From positions 2,234,984-2,298,983 of the forward strand of contig NC_015151.1 of NCBI RefSeq assembly GCF_000190315.1: DNA of 64,000 bases, written 5' to 3'. The notes under the pieces are model-generated. The model made no database searches and was not told where the DNA came from. It was given only the letters and a program-made list of their open reading frames with translations. A program made the position numbers and the translations under genes. This DNA comes from Vulcanisaeta moutnovskia 768-28. GTDB taxonomy: Archaea > Thermoproteota > Thermoprotei > Thermoproteales > Thermocladiaceae. Positions 9,403 to 17,748 of this stretch are shown piece by piece. Each line of letters begins with the position of its first letter. Positions within the stretch are counted from its first letter, which is position 1.

Positions 9403-10560
9403 TCAGCCCACCCTCCTGAGTACTATTGATGTCGATACCAAATCGAAGCCAGCCATATCCTGAACAATACCCAGCTCAGCCCTGCCCAGCGACTCAAAGG
9501 GCTTTACGTTCATGAGCTCCATAACCATTAAGGCCAACTCATACATTCCCGAGGCACCACCTGGGAATCCCATGGACTTAAGCCCACCACTGGCATTAAT
9601 AACTAGTTTATTACCAACATCTAATGTACCCGCAGATAATAGCCTCGGTGTTTCACCAGGCCTTACCAGTCCCATTGATTCCAACGCCAACATGCCAAGT
9701 ATACTATACGTATCATGAACCTCGGCAAGACTTACATCGCTTATTGAGACATGCGCCATCCTAAGGGCCATATTTGCAGCATCCCTAACAGAGTACAACT
9801 CAGTGAGCGAGTCTCTCTGGCCTGTGTATGTTCCGTAGGCACCAACACCTATCCCATCAATCCTTATCACAGCATCACTCTTTAACGGCTTATTGCATAG
9901 AACAACCGCGGCTGAACCATCAACCGCAGGCGCCACGTCATAAAGCCTCAATGGATCAGCAACAACCTCTGATTCAAGAACGTCCTTAAGCGTTGCCTGT
10001 TTCTTCATATAGGCAAGTGGGTTCTTACTACCTCTCTCGTGCATTTTTATTGGCCATATTGCCAAGTCCTCATAATCATACCCATACTTAATCATGTACT
10101 CCTTCATAGCCATAGCCGCCTGGGCCGCGGGTGTTACCCCAAAGAAGCCCTCATACTCATAATCAGTGATTGTTGATAAAGCCTTATTCAGCTTCACGTT
10201 AATTACATCATGCATCTTCTCAACGCCGACAACCGCCACACAGTCATAAATACCCGCCTTAACCATGTTATAGGCCTCTAGAACTGCGATACCGCTCGAT
10301 CCATCTCCACTCTCGATCCTAATTGCGGGTATCCTCCTTAAGCCAACGTAGTCCATTAAATATGCGCCCAAAACACTCTGGTCCTGAAGTACCTCAGAGA
10401 AGGCATTGGCTACGTATATTGCTCCAAGGTTTGCATTACCAACCTGGTCAAGGACCTTCAGGAAGGCTTCGGCAAATAATTCCTTAAGCCCCTTCTCATA
10501 GTGCCTACTTCCTGGTACTAGGGAGTGGGCTACGATGTATACTTCTGTCGTATTAAACAC
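9403..10560 (-). CDS. Thiolase-superfamily (SCP2-thiolase-like) protein lacking the catalytic Cys and His
   Basis: 385 residues from the GTG at 10560 (a TTG at 10563 is equally possible). The frame is open to 10611, but that would start upstream of the TATA box at 10584-10595. The fold is clear: ELFAEAFLKVLDQVG, CVAVVGVEKMHD, EVHDTYSI (HDxF-like motif) and NASGGLKSMGFPGGASG. The nucleophile position, normally VEAACGSGG, reads IESGDGSSG, so Asp86 (codon 10303-10305) replaces Cys; GHP of the C-terminal motif reads GFP (Phe332, codon 9565-9567). Claisen condensation by the normal mechanism is therefore unlikely. It could be an aldolase like Ltp2, or a structural or binding subunit. Divergent from HMG-CoA reductase. 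Confidence 0.8.
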   Translation of the reverse strand: MFNTTEVYIVAHSLVPGSRHYEKGLKELFAEAFLKVLDQVGNANLGAIYVANAFSEVLQDQSVLGAYLMDYVGLRRIPAIRIESGDGSSGIAVLEAYNMVKAGIYDCVAVVGVEKMHDVINVKLNKALSTITDYEYEGFFGVTPAAQAAMAMKEYMIKYGYDYEDLAIWPIKMHERGSKNPLAYMKKQATLKDVLESEVVADPLRLYDVAPAVDGSAAVVLCNKPLKSDAVIRIDGIGVGAYGTYTGQRDSLTELYSVRDAANMALRMAHVSISDVSLAEVHDTYSILGMLALESMGLVRPGETPRLLSAGTLDVGNKLVINASGGLKSMGFPGGASGMYELALMVMELMNVKPFESLGRAELGIVQDMAGFDLVSTSIVLRRVG

Positions 10561-10583
10561 CAACAGTTGCCATAAATGTGAAG

Positions 10584-10595
10584 TTTTTAAATATT
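10584..10595. promoter_or_regulatory. Shared symmetric TATA box between thiolase-like gene and hmgA
   Basis: TTTTTAAATATT, with a TTTAAA core centred at 10588.5, lies 26.5 nt from the hmgA ATG (10615) and 25.5 or 28.5 nt from the thiolase-like TTG/GTG starts (10563/10560). No second box exists in the 54-bp gap, so it probably serves both directions and both transcripts would be leaderless. Confidence 0.6.
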
Positions 10596-10614
10596 CCCTG
10601 AATATAGTCATTTA

Positions 10615-11865
10615 ATGGTTGAGGAGGCAAGCCTTGAGGATTTATTTACAAGAATTGATAATGGCGAATTGAAGCTTCATGAATTAGATAAGTTCTTTAA
10701 TGATTCGAACAAGGCAACCGAGGTTAGGAGGAGGTATATTGAGACAAGGATTGGTGTGAGCCTTGAGAGTCTTGGCAAAACAGTAATTGATTTCAACACA
10801 GTAGTTGGTAAGAATATTGAGAATACAATAGGGGCTGCCCAAATTCCTGTAGGCATTGCTGGTCCTTTACGTGTGATTGGTGATTACGCCAATGGGCTTT
10901 ACTACATACCTTTGGCAACAACCGAGGGCGCCCTAGTAGCCTCTGTAAATAGGGGCACTAAGATAGTTACTGAGGCTGGTGGCGCAAGGAGTAAGGTCAT
11001 TAATGATGGCATGACGAGAGCACCTGTCATAGCAGTACCGAGCGTCATTGATGCTGTTGAACTGGTTAATTGGATTAATGAACACTTCAATGAAATAAAG
11101 GGCGTGGCTGAATCAACCAGCAGGCATGCAAAGCTTGTTAGTATTCAACCATTCATTGTTGGTAATAATGTTTGGCTTAGGTTTAAGTTCACAACTAGCG
11201 ATGCTATGGGTATGAATATGGTGACCATAGCCACAGACAAAGCCATTAAACACATACTCAGTAACTTCCCAAGGGCTCGCTTAGTTGCACTCAGTGGTAA
11301 TATGTGTGTTGATAAGAAGGCAAATGCCGTGAATTTCCTGCTTGGTAGGGGTAAGACCGTGATTAGTGAGACGGTAATACCAAGGAGTACCCTTGAGAGG
11401 TGGGGCGTCACTGCTGAGGACGTTGCCGAGGTCAATAATAGGAAGAACTTACTCGGTTCAGCATTGGCTCATTCCTATGGATTTAATGCTCATTTCGCTA
11501 ATATAATTGCGGCAATATTCATAGCCACTGGGCAGGATGTTGCTCAGGTTGTTGAATCTAGCATGGGTATCACTTGGATGGAGCCTCTCGACAATGGTGA
11601 CCTATATGTATCAGTAACATTGCCAAGTCTTGAGGTTGGTACTGTTGGCGGTGGTACCGGACTGCCAACACAGAGAGAAACTCTTCAAATGCTTGGTGTA
11701 TATGGTTCGGGTAACCCACCTGGAATTAATGCATTGAGGTTTGCTGAGATAGTGGCTGCTGCCGTACTTTCTGGTGAGGTTAACTTGATTCTTGCCTTAG
11801 CGAGGGATGAGCTTGCAAGGGCTCATGAAATGCTTGGTAGGGCTGGTAAGAGGAATAGTGTATGA
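10615..11865 (+). CDS. hmgA: Hydroxymethylglutaryl-CoA reductase (NADPH), class I
   Basis: 416 residues. The enzyme reduces HMG-CoA to mevalonate, the committed step to archaeal isoprenoid lipids. Visible motifs: ENTIGAAQIPVGIAGPL, TTEGALVASVNRG (catalytic Glu), DAMGMNMVT (cofactor binding), GTVGGGTGLPTQ, and the C-terminal ARAHEMLGR with the catalytic His. Length matches archaeal class I enzymes without a membrane anchor. Transcription should start at or near the ATG, directed by the shared TATA box at 10584-10595. Confidence 0.97.
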   Translation: MVEEASLEDLFTRIDNGELKLHELDKFFNDSNKATEVRRRYIETRIGVSLESLGKTVIDFNTVVGKNIENTIGAAQIPVGIAGPLRVIGDYANGLYYIPLATTEGALVASVNRGTKIVTEAGGARSKVINDGMTRAPVIAVPSVIDAVELVNWINEHFNEIKGVAESTSRHAKLVSIQPFIVGNNVWLRFKFTTSDAMGMNMVTIATDKAIKHILSNFPRARLVALSGNMCVDKKANAVNFLLGRGKTVISETVIPRSTLERWGVTAEDVAEVNNRKNLLGSALAHSYGFNAHFANIIAAIFIATGQDVAQVVESSMGITWMEPLDNGDLYVSVTLPSLEVGTVGGGTGLPTQRETLQMLGVYGSGNPPGINALRFAEIVAAAVLSGEVNLILALARDELARAHEMLGRAGKRNSV

Positions 11866-11973
11866 GAATCTAAATGTTATAAATATATGTTTGTCTACAT
11901 ATTCCTACGTACTCTCTATAGTACATAAATTGAAATGATAAGGCTTATAAAGAGTTGCATTTAATAAGTTACT

Positions 11974-12393
11974 TTGGGGATTAGTTTGGTAATTTATGTT
12001 TCTCCCGATAAAAAGGTCGTTGAGAAGACGCTTCAAACCGAGCTTAAGCGGATAATGCTTAGTGAGTTGATAGACGGTGAAGTAATTATTGGCGCCGCTA
12101 TCATTGATTCAAATGGCATCCCACTTATTTATCACATCCCAAACACCCTCACCGTTAAATCCCTTAAAAACCTCCTCTCCCTCATAGAGTTCGTCGATCA
12201 TACCTCTAAAATCAATGATGACCTCCTCGGTCCATATCAATACCTCATTATTCGCTTCTCAAACTTCAAAATTGCCTTCTTCGAAATGGGTTCTAAGGGT
12301 TGGTTGATGGTTTTTGTTAACCCTGTTTGGCACGTTGAGAATGTGATGTCAAAGATTAAGCAGTTCATGCTTAAGGTTCAAAGGATGATTTAA
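11974..12393 (+). CDS. Roadblock/LC7-like domain protein
   Basis: 139 residues. The pattern GAAIIDSNGIPLIYHIP, followed by a helix, then YLIIRFSNFKIAFFEMG and GWLMVFVNP, is typical of roadblock/LC7 folds, which in archaea act as partners of small Ras-like GTPases or as dimeric scaffolds. No GTPase gene is adjacent. The start is TTG 11974, about 25 nt after the TATA-like CTTATAAAG (11945-11953), consistent with a leaderless transcript; another TTG at 11986 is possible. Confidence 0.55.
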   Translation: MGISLVIYVSPDKKVVEKTLQTELKRIMLSELIDGEVIIGAAIIDSNGIPLIYHIPNTLTVKSLKNLLSLIEFVDHTSKINDDLLGPYQYLIIRFSNFKIAFFEMGSKGWLMVFVNPVWHVENVMSKIKQFMLKVQRMI

Positions 12394-12464
12394 AATAATT
12401 AAATTATTTAGGTAAAAATTGCCGCCTCAAATATATTAAGGGTATTCATCCAATCCTATTTTGA

Positions 12465-13076
12465 ATGACGAGGATAGTGGGTAGTGTAAAAATACCTGAG
12501 ATGGAGATTAAGGAGGAGGTTACATTAACTGCGTCAAATACTGCCGTGATCGTTGTTGACATGCAGAATGACTTCGTAAAGCCGAACGGTAAGTTATACG
12601 TACCAACTGCGCAGGCTACAATACCAGCAATAAGGAAGCTACTTATGAAGGCTAGAGATTCTAACGTACCAATAATATACACACAGGATTGGCACTTTAA
12701 GAATGACCCAGAGTTTAGGATTTGGGGTGAGCACTGCGTCATGGGTACGTGGGGCGCGGAAATTGTGGATGAACTTAAACCCGTGCCTGATGATATCATA
12801 ATAAGGAAGCGCAGGTATGATGCGTTCTTCGGTACTGACCTTGACTATGTGCTTAGGCATGTAGTTCATGCAATGAACCTAGTAATAGTCGGTACTGTGG
12901 CCAATATATGCGTACTACACACTGCAGGTAGTGCTGCACTTAATTGGTATAATGTCGTTGTACCAATTGATGGAATATCCGCATTAGATGAATTCGATTA
13001 TTACGCTGCTCTTAGGCAGGTCTCATTTCTATATAGGGGCATACTCACTAAGGTTGATGGAATTAGATTTGCATAG
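12465..13076 (+). CDS. Isochorismatase/nicotinamidase-family cysteine hydrolase
   Basis: 203 residues with the family triad visible: Asp in VIVVDMQNDF, Lys in RKRRYDAFFGT and Cys in GTVANICVLHTA. DWHF and the His of GEHC are in positions typical of the nicotinamidase metal site. It hydrolyses an amide or vinyl-ether bond in the cytoplasm, and nicotinamidase (NAD salvage) is a reasonable guess. It stands alone, with TATA-like AAATATATTAAGG about 30 nt before the ATG. Confidence 0.85.
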   Translation: MTRIVGSVKIPEMEIKEEVTLTASNTAVIVVDMQNDFVKPNGKLYVPTAQATIPAIRKLLMKARDSNVPIIYTQDWHFKNDPEFRIWGEHCVMGTWGAEIVDELKPVPDDIIIRKRRYDAFFGTDLDYVLRHVVHAMNLVIVGTVANICVLHTAGSAALNWYNVVVPIDGISALDEFDYYAALRQVSFLYRGILTKVDGIRFA

Positions 13077-13220
13077 ATTATGCATCCCTCTAATCCTAAC
13101 TTTCTCAAATAGCTTTAATATGATTGTTTTTGTGATGGTAATTCACTTTGATTTTATGATTACATATTATGTATTACACTTTGAGAAAAATTTAAATATT
13201 GGTTAAGAATAGAAAAATTA

Positions 13221-13487
13221 ATGGGTCAAGACTTTGATGTTAGGATTGAAGACCTGGTCAAAGTATTGCTTCATAGTGATTCTCACTGGATTGATTCTCT
13301 GAGAAGGATTGATTTTGGTGATAGGATGAAGATTGTCCATGAGGCCATAAATGCTGTTTTACCTGACTTTGTTGACTGTGTTAATAAGTCCTTGGATAGT
13401 GATGTACCTAGGCTGATGTATATTGGTTGCTTTGATATGGTGTGGCAGAGCATTGAAAATACGGCTAAGAACTATATCAGGGATTAA
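13221..13487 (+). CDS. Hypothetical small acidic protein
   Basis: 88 residues, not recognised. Soluble and predicted helical, with Cys at CVNKS and GCFDM and several Trp/Asp-rich stretches (HSDSHWIDSLRR). TATA-like AAATTTAAATATT (about 13187-13199) lies 25-30 nt before the ATG, and base composition is like the neighbours, so it is probably a real gene with its own promoter. Confidence 0.55.
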   Translation: MGQDFDVRIEDLVKVLLHSDSHWIDSLRRIDFGDRMKIVHEAINAVLPDFVDCVNKSLDSDVPRLMYIGCFDMVWQSIENTAKNYIRD

Positions 13488-13533
13488 AATAGTGTGAAAG
13501 TTCTTTAAAACGGTAAGTAATTAGTTAATTAAG

Positions 13534-14544
13534 TTGAGTGAACGTAATCGTATTAGTGAGGATTGGCGTAGGGATGTCCTATTCATAGTTATTTCAATAG
13601 TTACGATAATAATTACAATAATAATACTGATAAAGTCAGGCCTAGCCACGTCTAGATATGAAATGCCTAGGTACCCATTCTACCTCATCGAATCTGAACT
13701 CATATACCTAACTCAATTAATACTCATTGGGATTAGACTTAGTATTATTTTTAATAGGGGCATGGGCTATAAAATAGAAACCACGGAATTAATCAAAATA
13801 GCTGCAGCCCAAACATTCACATCATTACTAATACCAGGTTTCTACATAGGTGGTGAGGCCGTGTCGATAGCCTACTTAACATATAAGGGGTTGCCAACGA
13901 CCAGAGCCACTGAGGGTGTTGTGCTTCGTTATACTATCGATACAATAACACTGACGTCCATAATACTCGTGCTTTACCTATTTAATCTTGTGACGGTACC
14001 GATAATAGCACTCATAGTGGCATTAATACTACTTATTGCCTATACTGTACTCTTCATAACAATAGTAAACGCAAGGCTGGGTGGATATATTGAACGTATA
14101 TTTAGGTACATAAGTTTACGTATTAAGTTTGTAAGTAATTTCATATTAATAAATCAAAATGAAACTTATGGACTGAAATTCACGCCACTTGAGAACTTGG
14201 CACTTTTTATAATATCCATTACCCAATGGTTTCTGTCAGGTCTCAATGTAATGCTAATATTCTACGCATTCGGTGTTCACATTGGACTCACCACTGGGAT
14301 TTTAATCTCATCGTCATATGTAATCCTTACATACGTATCAGTATTACCTGGATCAGCCGGCATTGGGGAACTCGCGAACCTATATGTACTAAATAGCCTC
14401 GGCCTAGGTAATTATTACTTAATTTATGATGTTTGGTTTAGGGCAATAACGTACATAGTGCCGCTGATTATACTAATGCCCGCATTCCTCAGTATATCCA
14501 GGAAGTTAACAATGATCAATACTAATCATAGGAGCTCTCGGTAG
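13534..14544 (+). CDS. LPG-synthase transmembrane-region/UPF0104 family membrane protein
   Basis: 336 residues with about eight membrane segments. The motifs GFYIGGEAVSIAYLTYKGLP and SVLPGSAGIGELANLY correspond to the paired conserved regions of the lysylphosphatidylglycerol synthase transmembrane (UPF0104) family, which includes the dolichol-linked glycosyltransferase AglD and lipid flippase-like proteins. A role in lipid or lipid-linked sugar handling is expected but the substrate is unknown. TTG start at 13534 with TATA-like TTCTTTAAAAC about 28 nt upstream. The 3' end overlaps the convergent helicase by 23 bp. Confidence 0.75.
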   Translation: MSERNRISEDWRRDVLFIVISIVTIIITIIILIKSGLATSRYEMPRYPFYLIESELIYLTQLILIGIRLSIIFNRGMGYKIETTELIKIAAAQTFTSLLIPGFYIGGEAVSIAYLTYKGLPTTRATEGVVLRYTIDTITLTSIILVLYLFNLVTVPIIALIVALILLIAYTVLFITIVNARLGGYIERIFRYISLRIKFVSNFILINQNETYGLKFTPLENLALFIISITQWFLSGLNVMLIFYAFGVHIGLTTGILISSSYVILTYVSVLPGSAGIGELANLYVLNSLGLGNYYLIYDVWFRAITYIVPLIILMPAFLSISRKLTMINTNHRSSR

Positions 14545-16804
14545 GTAATTCCGTGATCCTCGACGACGCACCTTTAATTATTGAATCAATAACCTTTATT
14601 GCGTTTTTCCTGGATAAGTAATGATTATCATTACCACAATACGGCGAATAAACACACTTAGGGCAACCATCAGTGCATGTACAATGAGTTAATACACCAA
14701 GTGATATCTTGAGTACTTCATTGATCCTCCTAGTGAGCATCTTAGCAGTGCCAGATCCACCGGGGTATGAGTCATAGATTATTATATGCCCTGTTGGATA
14801 TGAAATACCGCCTAAGTCCGTAGGTCCCGCACCAATTACGTTCTCACCAACCATAATGATTATGTGCTCAGCGGCGTGATATGCCTTGCCCCTCTCAACA
14901 ATATCCACATTCTCAAATGGACTGAAGGTTATGAATGGGGCATAAATGACTACACCCTTTGTCCTGAACTCATACGTGAACGGTTCACTAAATTCCCTCT
15001 TCTCCACAACCTCACCACTGCCAAACCTCTTAACCAAGTACCCATGAACGATTTCCCTAATCGTTAAATTAACGTATTGATAAGGCACAGAATTTATTAA
15101 ACCATCCTCAATAATATCATCAATCTTGGGCTCTGAATTATAGAGAGCTGTGGTATAGAGATCATAATCACTTGGTAACTTCCTCACCTGGGCAACCCTA
15201 TTTCTTAAATCAAGTCTATAAACCTCATAAACCCTACCGCCATGGAGATAGATGGCGCCGTCATGAAGCTCCCTCAATGCCATGGGCAACTCCCTATGAC
15301 CCACGACTTTCTTGCCCTCAACAATCCTAATCACATCACCAATACCTCTAATACCGTGTATTGCCTTAACGGCATCACGACCTCTACCACTCACGACGTA
15401 GTAATTACCCCTAACCTCGACTAGGCCATCATTAACTAATGACTTAAGGATTTCTTCACAGTAAATATCCACAGAGCCGCTTCTCACGGGTCTTTCATAA
15501 ACCATTAATAGGCAGTGCCTTCTTGCAATCTCATCATTTCTCCACTCAACATATAAATCCTCAGGTCTCCTCGTGTAGAATTCACGTGGGTTTGAACTAT
15601 AGTAAGTACTCATTGGATCATCACCAAGAACCTGAACCACATAAGCCCTCTGACCTCTTCTACCAACCCTACCGCTCCTCTGCAGGTACTTCGAGTAGCT
15701 GGGTGGTATTGTTGCCATAACCGCAACATCAGCGTCACCAACATCAATACCCATTTCCAGGGTTGGCGTGGATAGTAATACTAGGTACCTGCCCTCCTTA
15801 AAGCCGTCCTCGACCTCATGCCTCTCCTCAATAGCGAGCCCAGCCCTATGAACCCTAACCCTATCACCAAACCCAGCCTTATCAACAAACCTCTTAATTA
15901 ACTCAACGAACCTATGACTATCAGCAAAGACGAGGCACTTCATATCCCTCTTTATACATGTCCTAGCCAACTCTGCTGCCTCGGCAAGCCTACTCCTAGT
16001 TATTGGGCTTATTAGGACATGCCTAACTAAACCTCTCCTACCCTCAGGTCCTCTTATCAATGTAGCATTACCAACATCAAGCAATTCCCTGGCGAAGTCC
16101 AGTGGATTACCCACGGTTGCTGTGGAAACTACGAACTGCCAATTCCTCATGAACCTCCTCATTCTTTTAAGTACGTAATGAACATGTGCTCCAAAAACGC
16201 CATTATAAACATGGAAGTCATCCAGCACTACTACCTTATACTCATGAAGGAGCTCCCTAAATTTACTAACGTGAGATAGCGCCTCGCTAACCATGTCTGG
16301 GTTCGTAATGAGAATGCTTGGCGGTGAGGAGTAAATCCTAGACCTAGCATTACTGGGTGTATCGCCATCGTACGGCATTACTGATATATCAATCGCAGAG
16401 AGATATCGCTGCATCCTTAGTAATTGATCCCTGGCAAGGGCCTTTGTCGGGTACATTATTATTACCTTGATATCTTCCCTACTCATCATTGATATTAACG
16501 GCAGTAAAAACGCCTCTGTCTTACCAACACCCGTTCCAGCCATTATCACCGTATTATCACCATTAATAATAGCCTGATAAGCCTGCCACTGAAAATCATA
16601 GAGCCTATCAATACCAATACCCTTTAATCTATTTGTTAATTCCCTCGGTAAGTCCAGGGAATCTATGGAGGGTCCATAACTAGGCTCTGAGGGCTTGTCC
16701 TCATGTACATATAGAATAATCCTAGCCCTGTCACTACCTAGTTCGCCTATGAATTCATCCTCAAGCATGTACTTGGCAACCACAAGTCTGTCGTTCCTGA
16801 TCAT
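14522..16804 (-). CDS. Hrq1/MrfA-type superfamily 2 helicase with C-terminal DUF1998 four-cysteine domain
   Basis: 760 residues. Helicase motifs: YDFQWQAYQAI (Q-like), Walker A AGTGVGKTEAF, motif Ia YPTKALARDQ, an unusual motif II DDFH (VVLDDFHVYNG, in place of DEAH), STATVGNP (III), TPTLEMGIDVGDAD (V) and RSGRVGRRGQRA (VI). The C-terminal CTCTDGCPKCVYSPYCG holds the four metal-binding Cys of the MrfA/Hrq1 family, whose bacterial members act in repair of mitomycin-type damage. Expected role: 3'-5' DNA unwinding in repair. It precedes the TIM-barrel-like zinc-ribbon gene in reverse order, 22 bp apart. Confidence 0.85.
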   Translation of the reverse strand: MIRNDRLVVAKYMLEDEFIGELGSDRARIILYVHEDKPSEPSYGPSIDSLDLPRELTNRLKGIGIDRLYDFQWQAYQAIINGDNTVIMAGTGVGKTEAFLLPLISMMSREDIKVIIMYPTKALARDQLLRMQRYLSAIDISVMPYDGDTPSNARSRIYSSPPSILITNPDMVSEALSHVSKFRELLHEYKVVVLDDFHVYNGVFGAHVHYVLKRMRRFMRNWQFVVSTATVGNPLDFARELLDVGNATLIRGPEGRRGLVRHVLISPITRSRLAEAAELARTCIKRDMKCLVFADSHRFVELIKRFVDKAGFGDRVRVHRAGLAIEERHEVEDGFKEGRYLVLLSTPTLEMGIDVGDADVAVMATIPPSYSKYLQRSGRVGRRGQRAYVVQVLGDDPMSTYYSSNPREFYTRRPEDLYVEWRNDEIARRHCLLMVYERPVRSGSVDIYCEEILKSLVNDGLVEVRGNYYVVSGRGRDAVKAIHGIRGIGDVIRIVEGKKVVGHRELPMALRELHDGAIYLHGGRVYEVYRLDLRNRVAQVRKLPSDYDLYTTALYNSEPKIDDIIEDGLINSVPYQYVNLTIREIVHGYLVKRFGSGEVVEKREFSEPFTYEFRTKGVVIYAPFITFSPFENVDIVERGKAYHAAEHIIIMVGENVIGAGPTDLGGISYPTGHIIIYDSYPGGSGTAKMLTRRINEVLKISLGVLTHCTCTDGCPKCVYSPYCGNDNHYLSRKNAIKVIDSIIKGASSRITELPTESSYD

Positions 16805-16826
16805 TGTACTAAGGCCATAGTTTACA

Positions 16827-17702
16827 CTAGGAATTAATAACTTTGGGTGGATTTATGCGCATATGTTCGATTTCATCATTTGCCTTAAGCCTGAGCACCT
16901 TTGGCTCGATCATCATTAACTTATCCCAATGCCTAATTATCGGTCTCAACCTACTGCCACATCTAGGGCATTTCCTAATCTCGCCCTCAGTCTCAAAATC
17001 AACATAGCAATTAACGCACCTAAAAACACTGAAAGCCCTATACTCATCGAAATCCAGGGAGACAATGCTTGGAATTTCCGTAATAACTATGCCATCGATT
17101 ACATTCGACAGCTCCTCAATGATCTCCCTCTTTAACGAAGCACTATCAAGCATTACCAGGAATTCCTTATTACCGTAAACTGACCTAACCCTGTCCCTAA
17201 ACCGTAATAACCAGTCTTTATCAATAATGGCATCCTTAATGATTATCCCATACGGCTTAATCAACTGCGGATATGGCTTGTCGGGACTCAGTATTATGTA
17301 ATTCACGGAATTATTACTAATCCTTTGATTAACGTGAACAACATCAATAAGGTCACTATTAATGCCAATGAAGTCATCCGTTAATACGCCATCCGCACCA
17401 CCCGCCAACGCCGCCCTGATGAAGTCATTAATTGGCTCGGATATTGCTGAGCCATAGATGAGGACCCTAAGACCAACTTTCTTAGACCAAGCAACCGCAC
17501 TGGCTAATGATATTAATTGCCTAAGCCTACTTAATAATTGCCTGAGTATATCGCCACTAATATTGTTCAATTCCACTATGGACTCAGGCGGCACTATTGG
17601 CGTGGCATCCCTAACATACTTAACAACTTCCAAACCCTCAAATAACCAGGAACCCGCGAACATACACCAAGGCAGTCCGCACCACTTAATGAATATCCTC
17701 AC
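16827..17702 (-). CDS. Unknown protein with C-terminal zinc ribbon
   Basis: 291 residues, function not recognised. Alternating strand and helix segments (VLIYGS, GGADGVLTDDFI, YIILSPDKPYP, FLVMLDSASL, IDGIVITEI) suggest an alpha/beta, perhaps TIM-barrel, core. A zinc ribbon near the C-terminus has CVNC and CPRC pairs (around residues 237-258). WCGLPWC at the N-terminus gives a further Cys pair. It lies between the helicase and phosphohexomutase genes on the same strand, with 22 and 46 bp gaps, but no function follows from context. A tRNA-guanine-transglycosylase-like fold was considered without a decisive motif. Confidence 0.6.
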   Translation of the reverse strand: MRIFIKWCGLPWCMFAGSWLFEGLEVVKYVRDATPIVPPESIVELNNISGDILRQLLSRLRQLISLASAVAWSKKVGLRVLIYGSAISEPINDFIRAALAGGADGVLTDDFIGINSDLIDVVHVNQRISNNSVNYIILSPDKPYPQLIKPYGIIIKDAIIDKDWLLRFRDRVRSVYGNKEFLVMLDSASLKREIIEELSNVIDGIVITEIPSIVSLDFDEYRAFSVFRCVNCYVDFETEGEIRKCPRCGSRLRPIIRHWDKLMMIEPKVLRLKANDEIEHMRINPPKVINS

Positions 17703-17748
17703 ATTACGAGTACTAATAATGCATCATTATTAACCTTAGCTATTAATA

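Noticed and set aside
16827..17702. tRNA-guanine transglycosylase or archaeosine-related enzyme
   Set aside because: The possible barrel and zinc ribbon suggested it, but the catalytic Asp motifs and typical spacing of zinc ligands could not be found.
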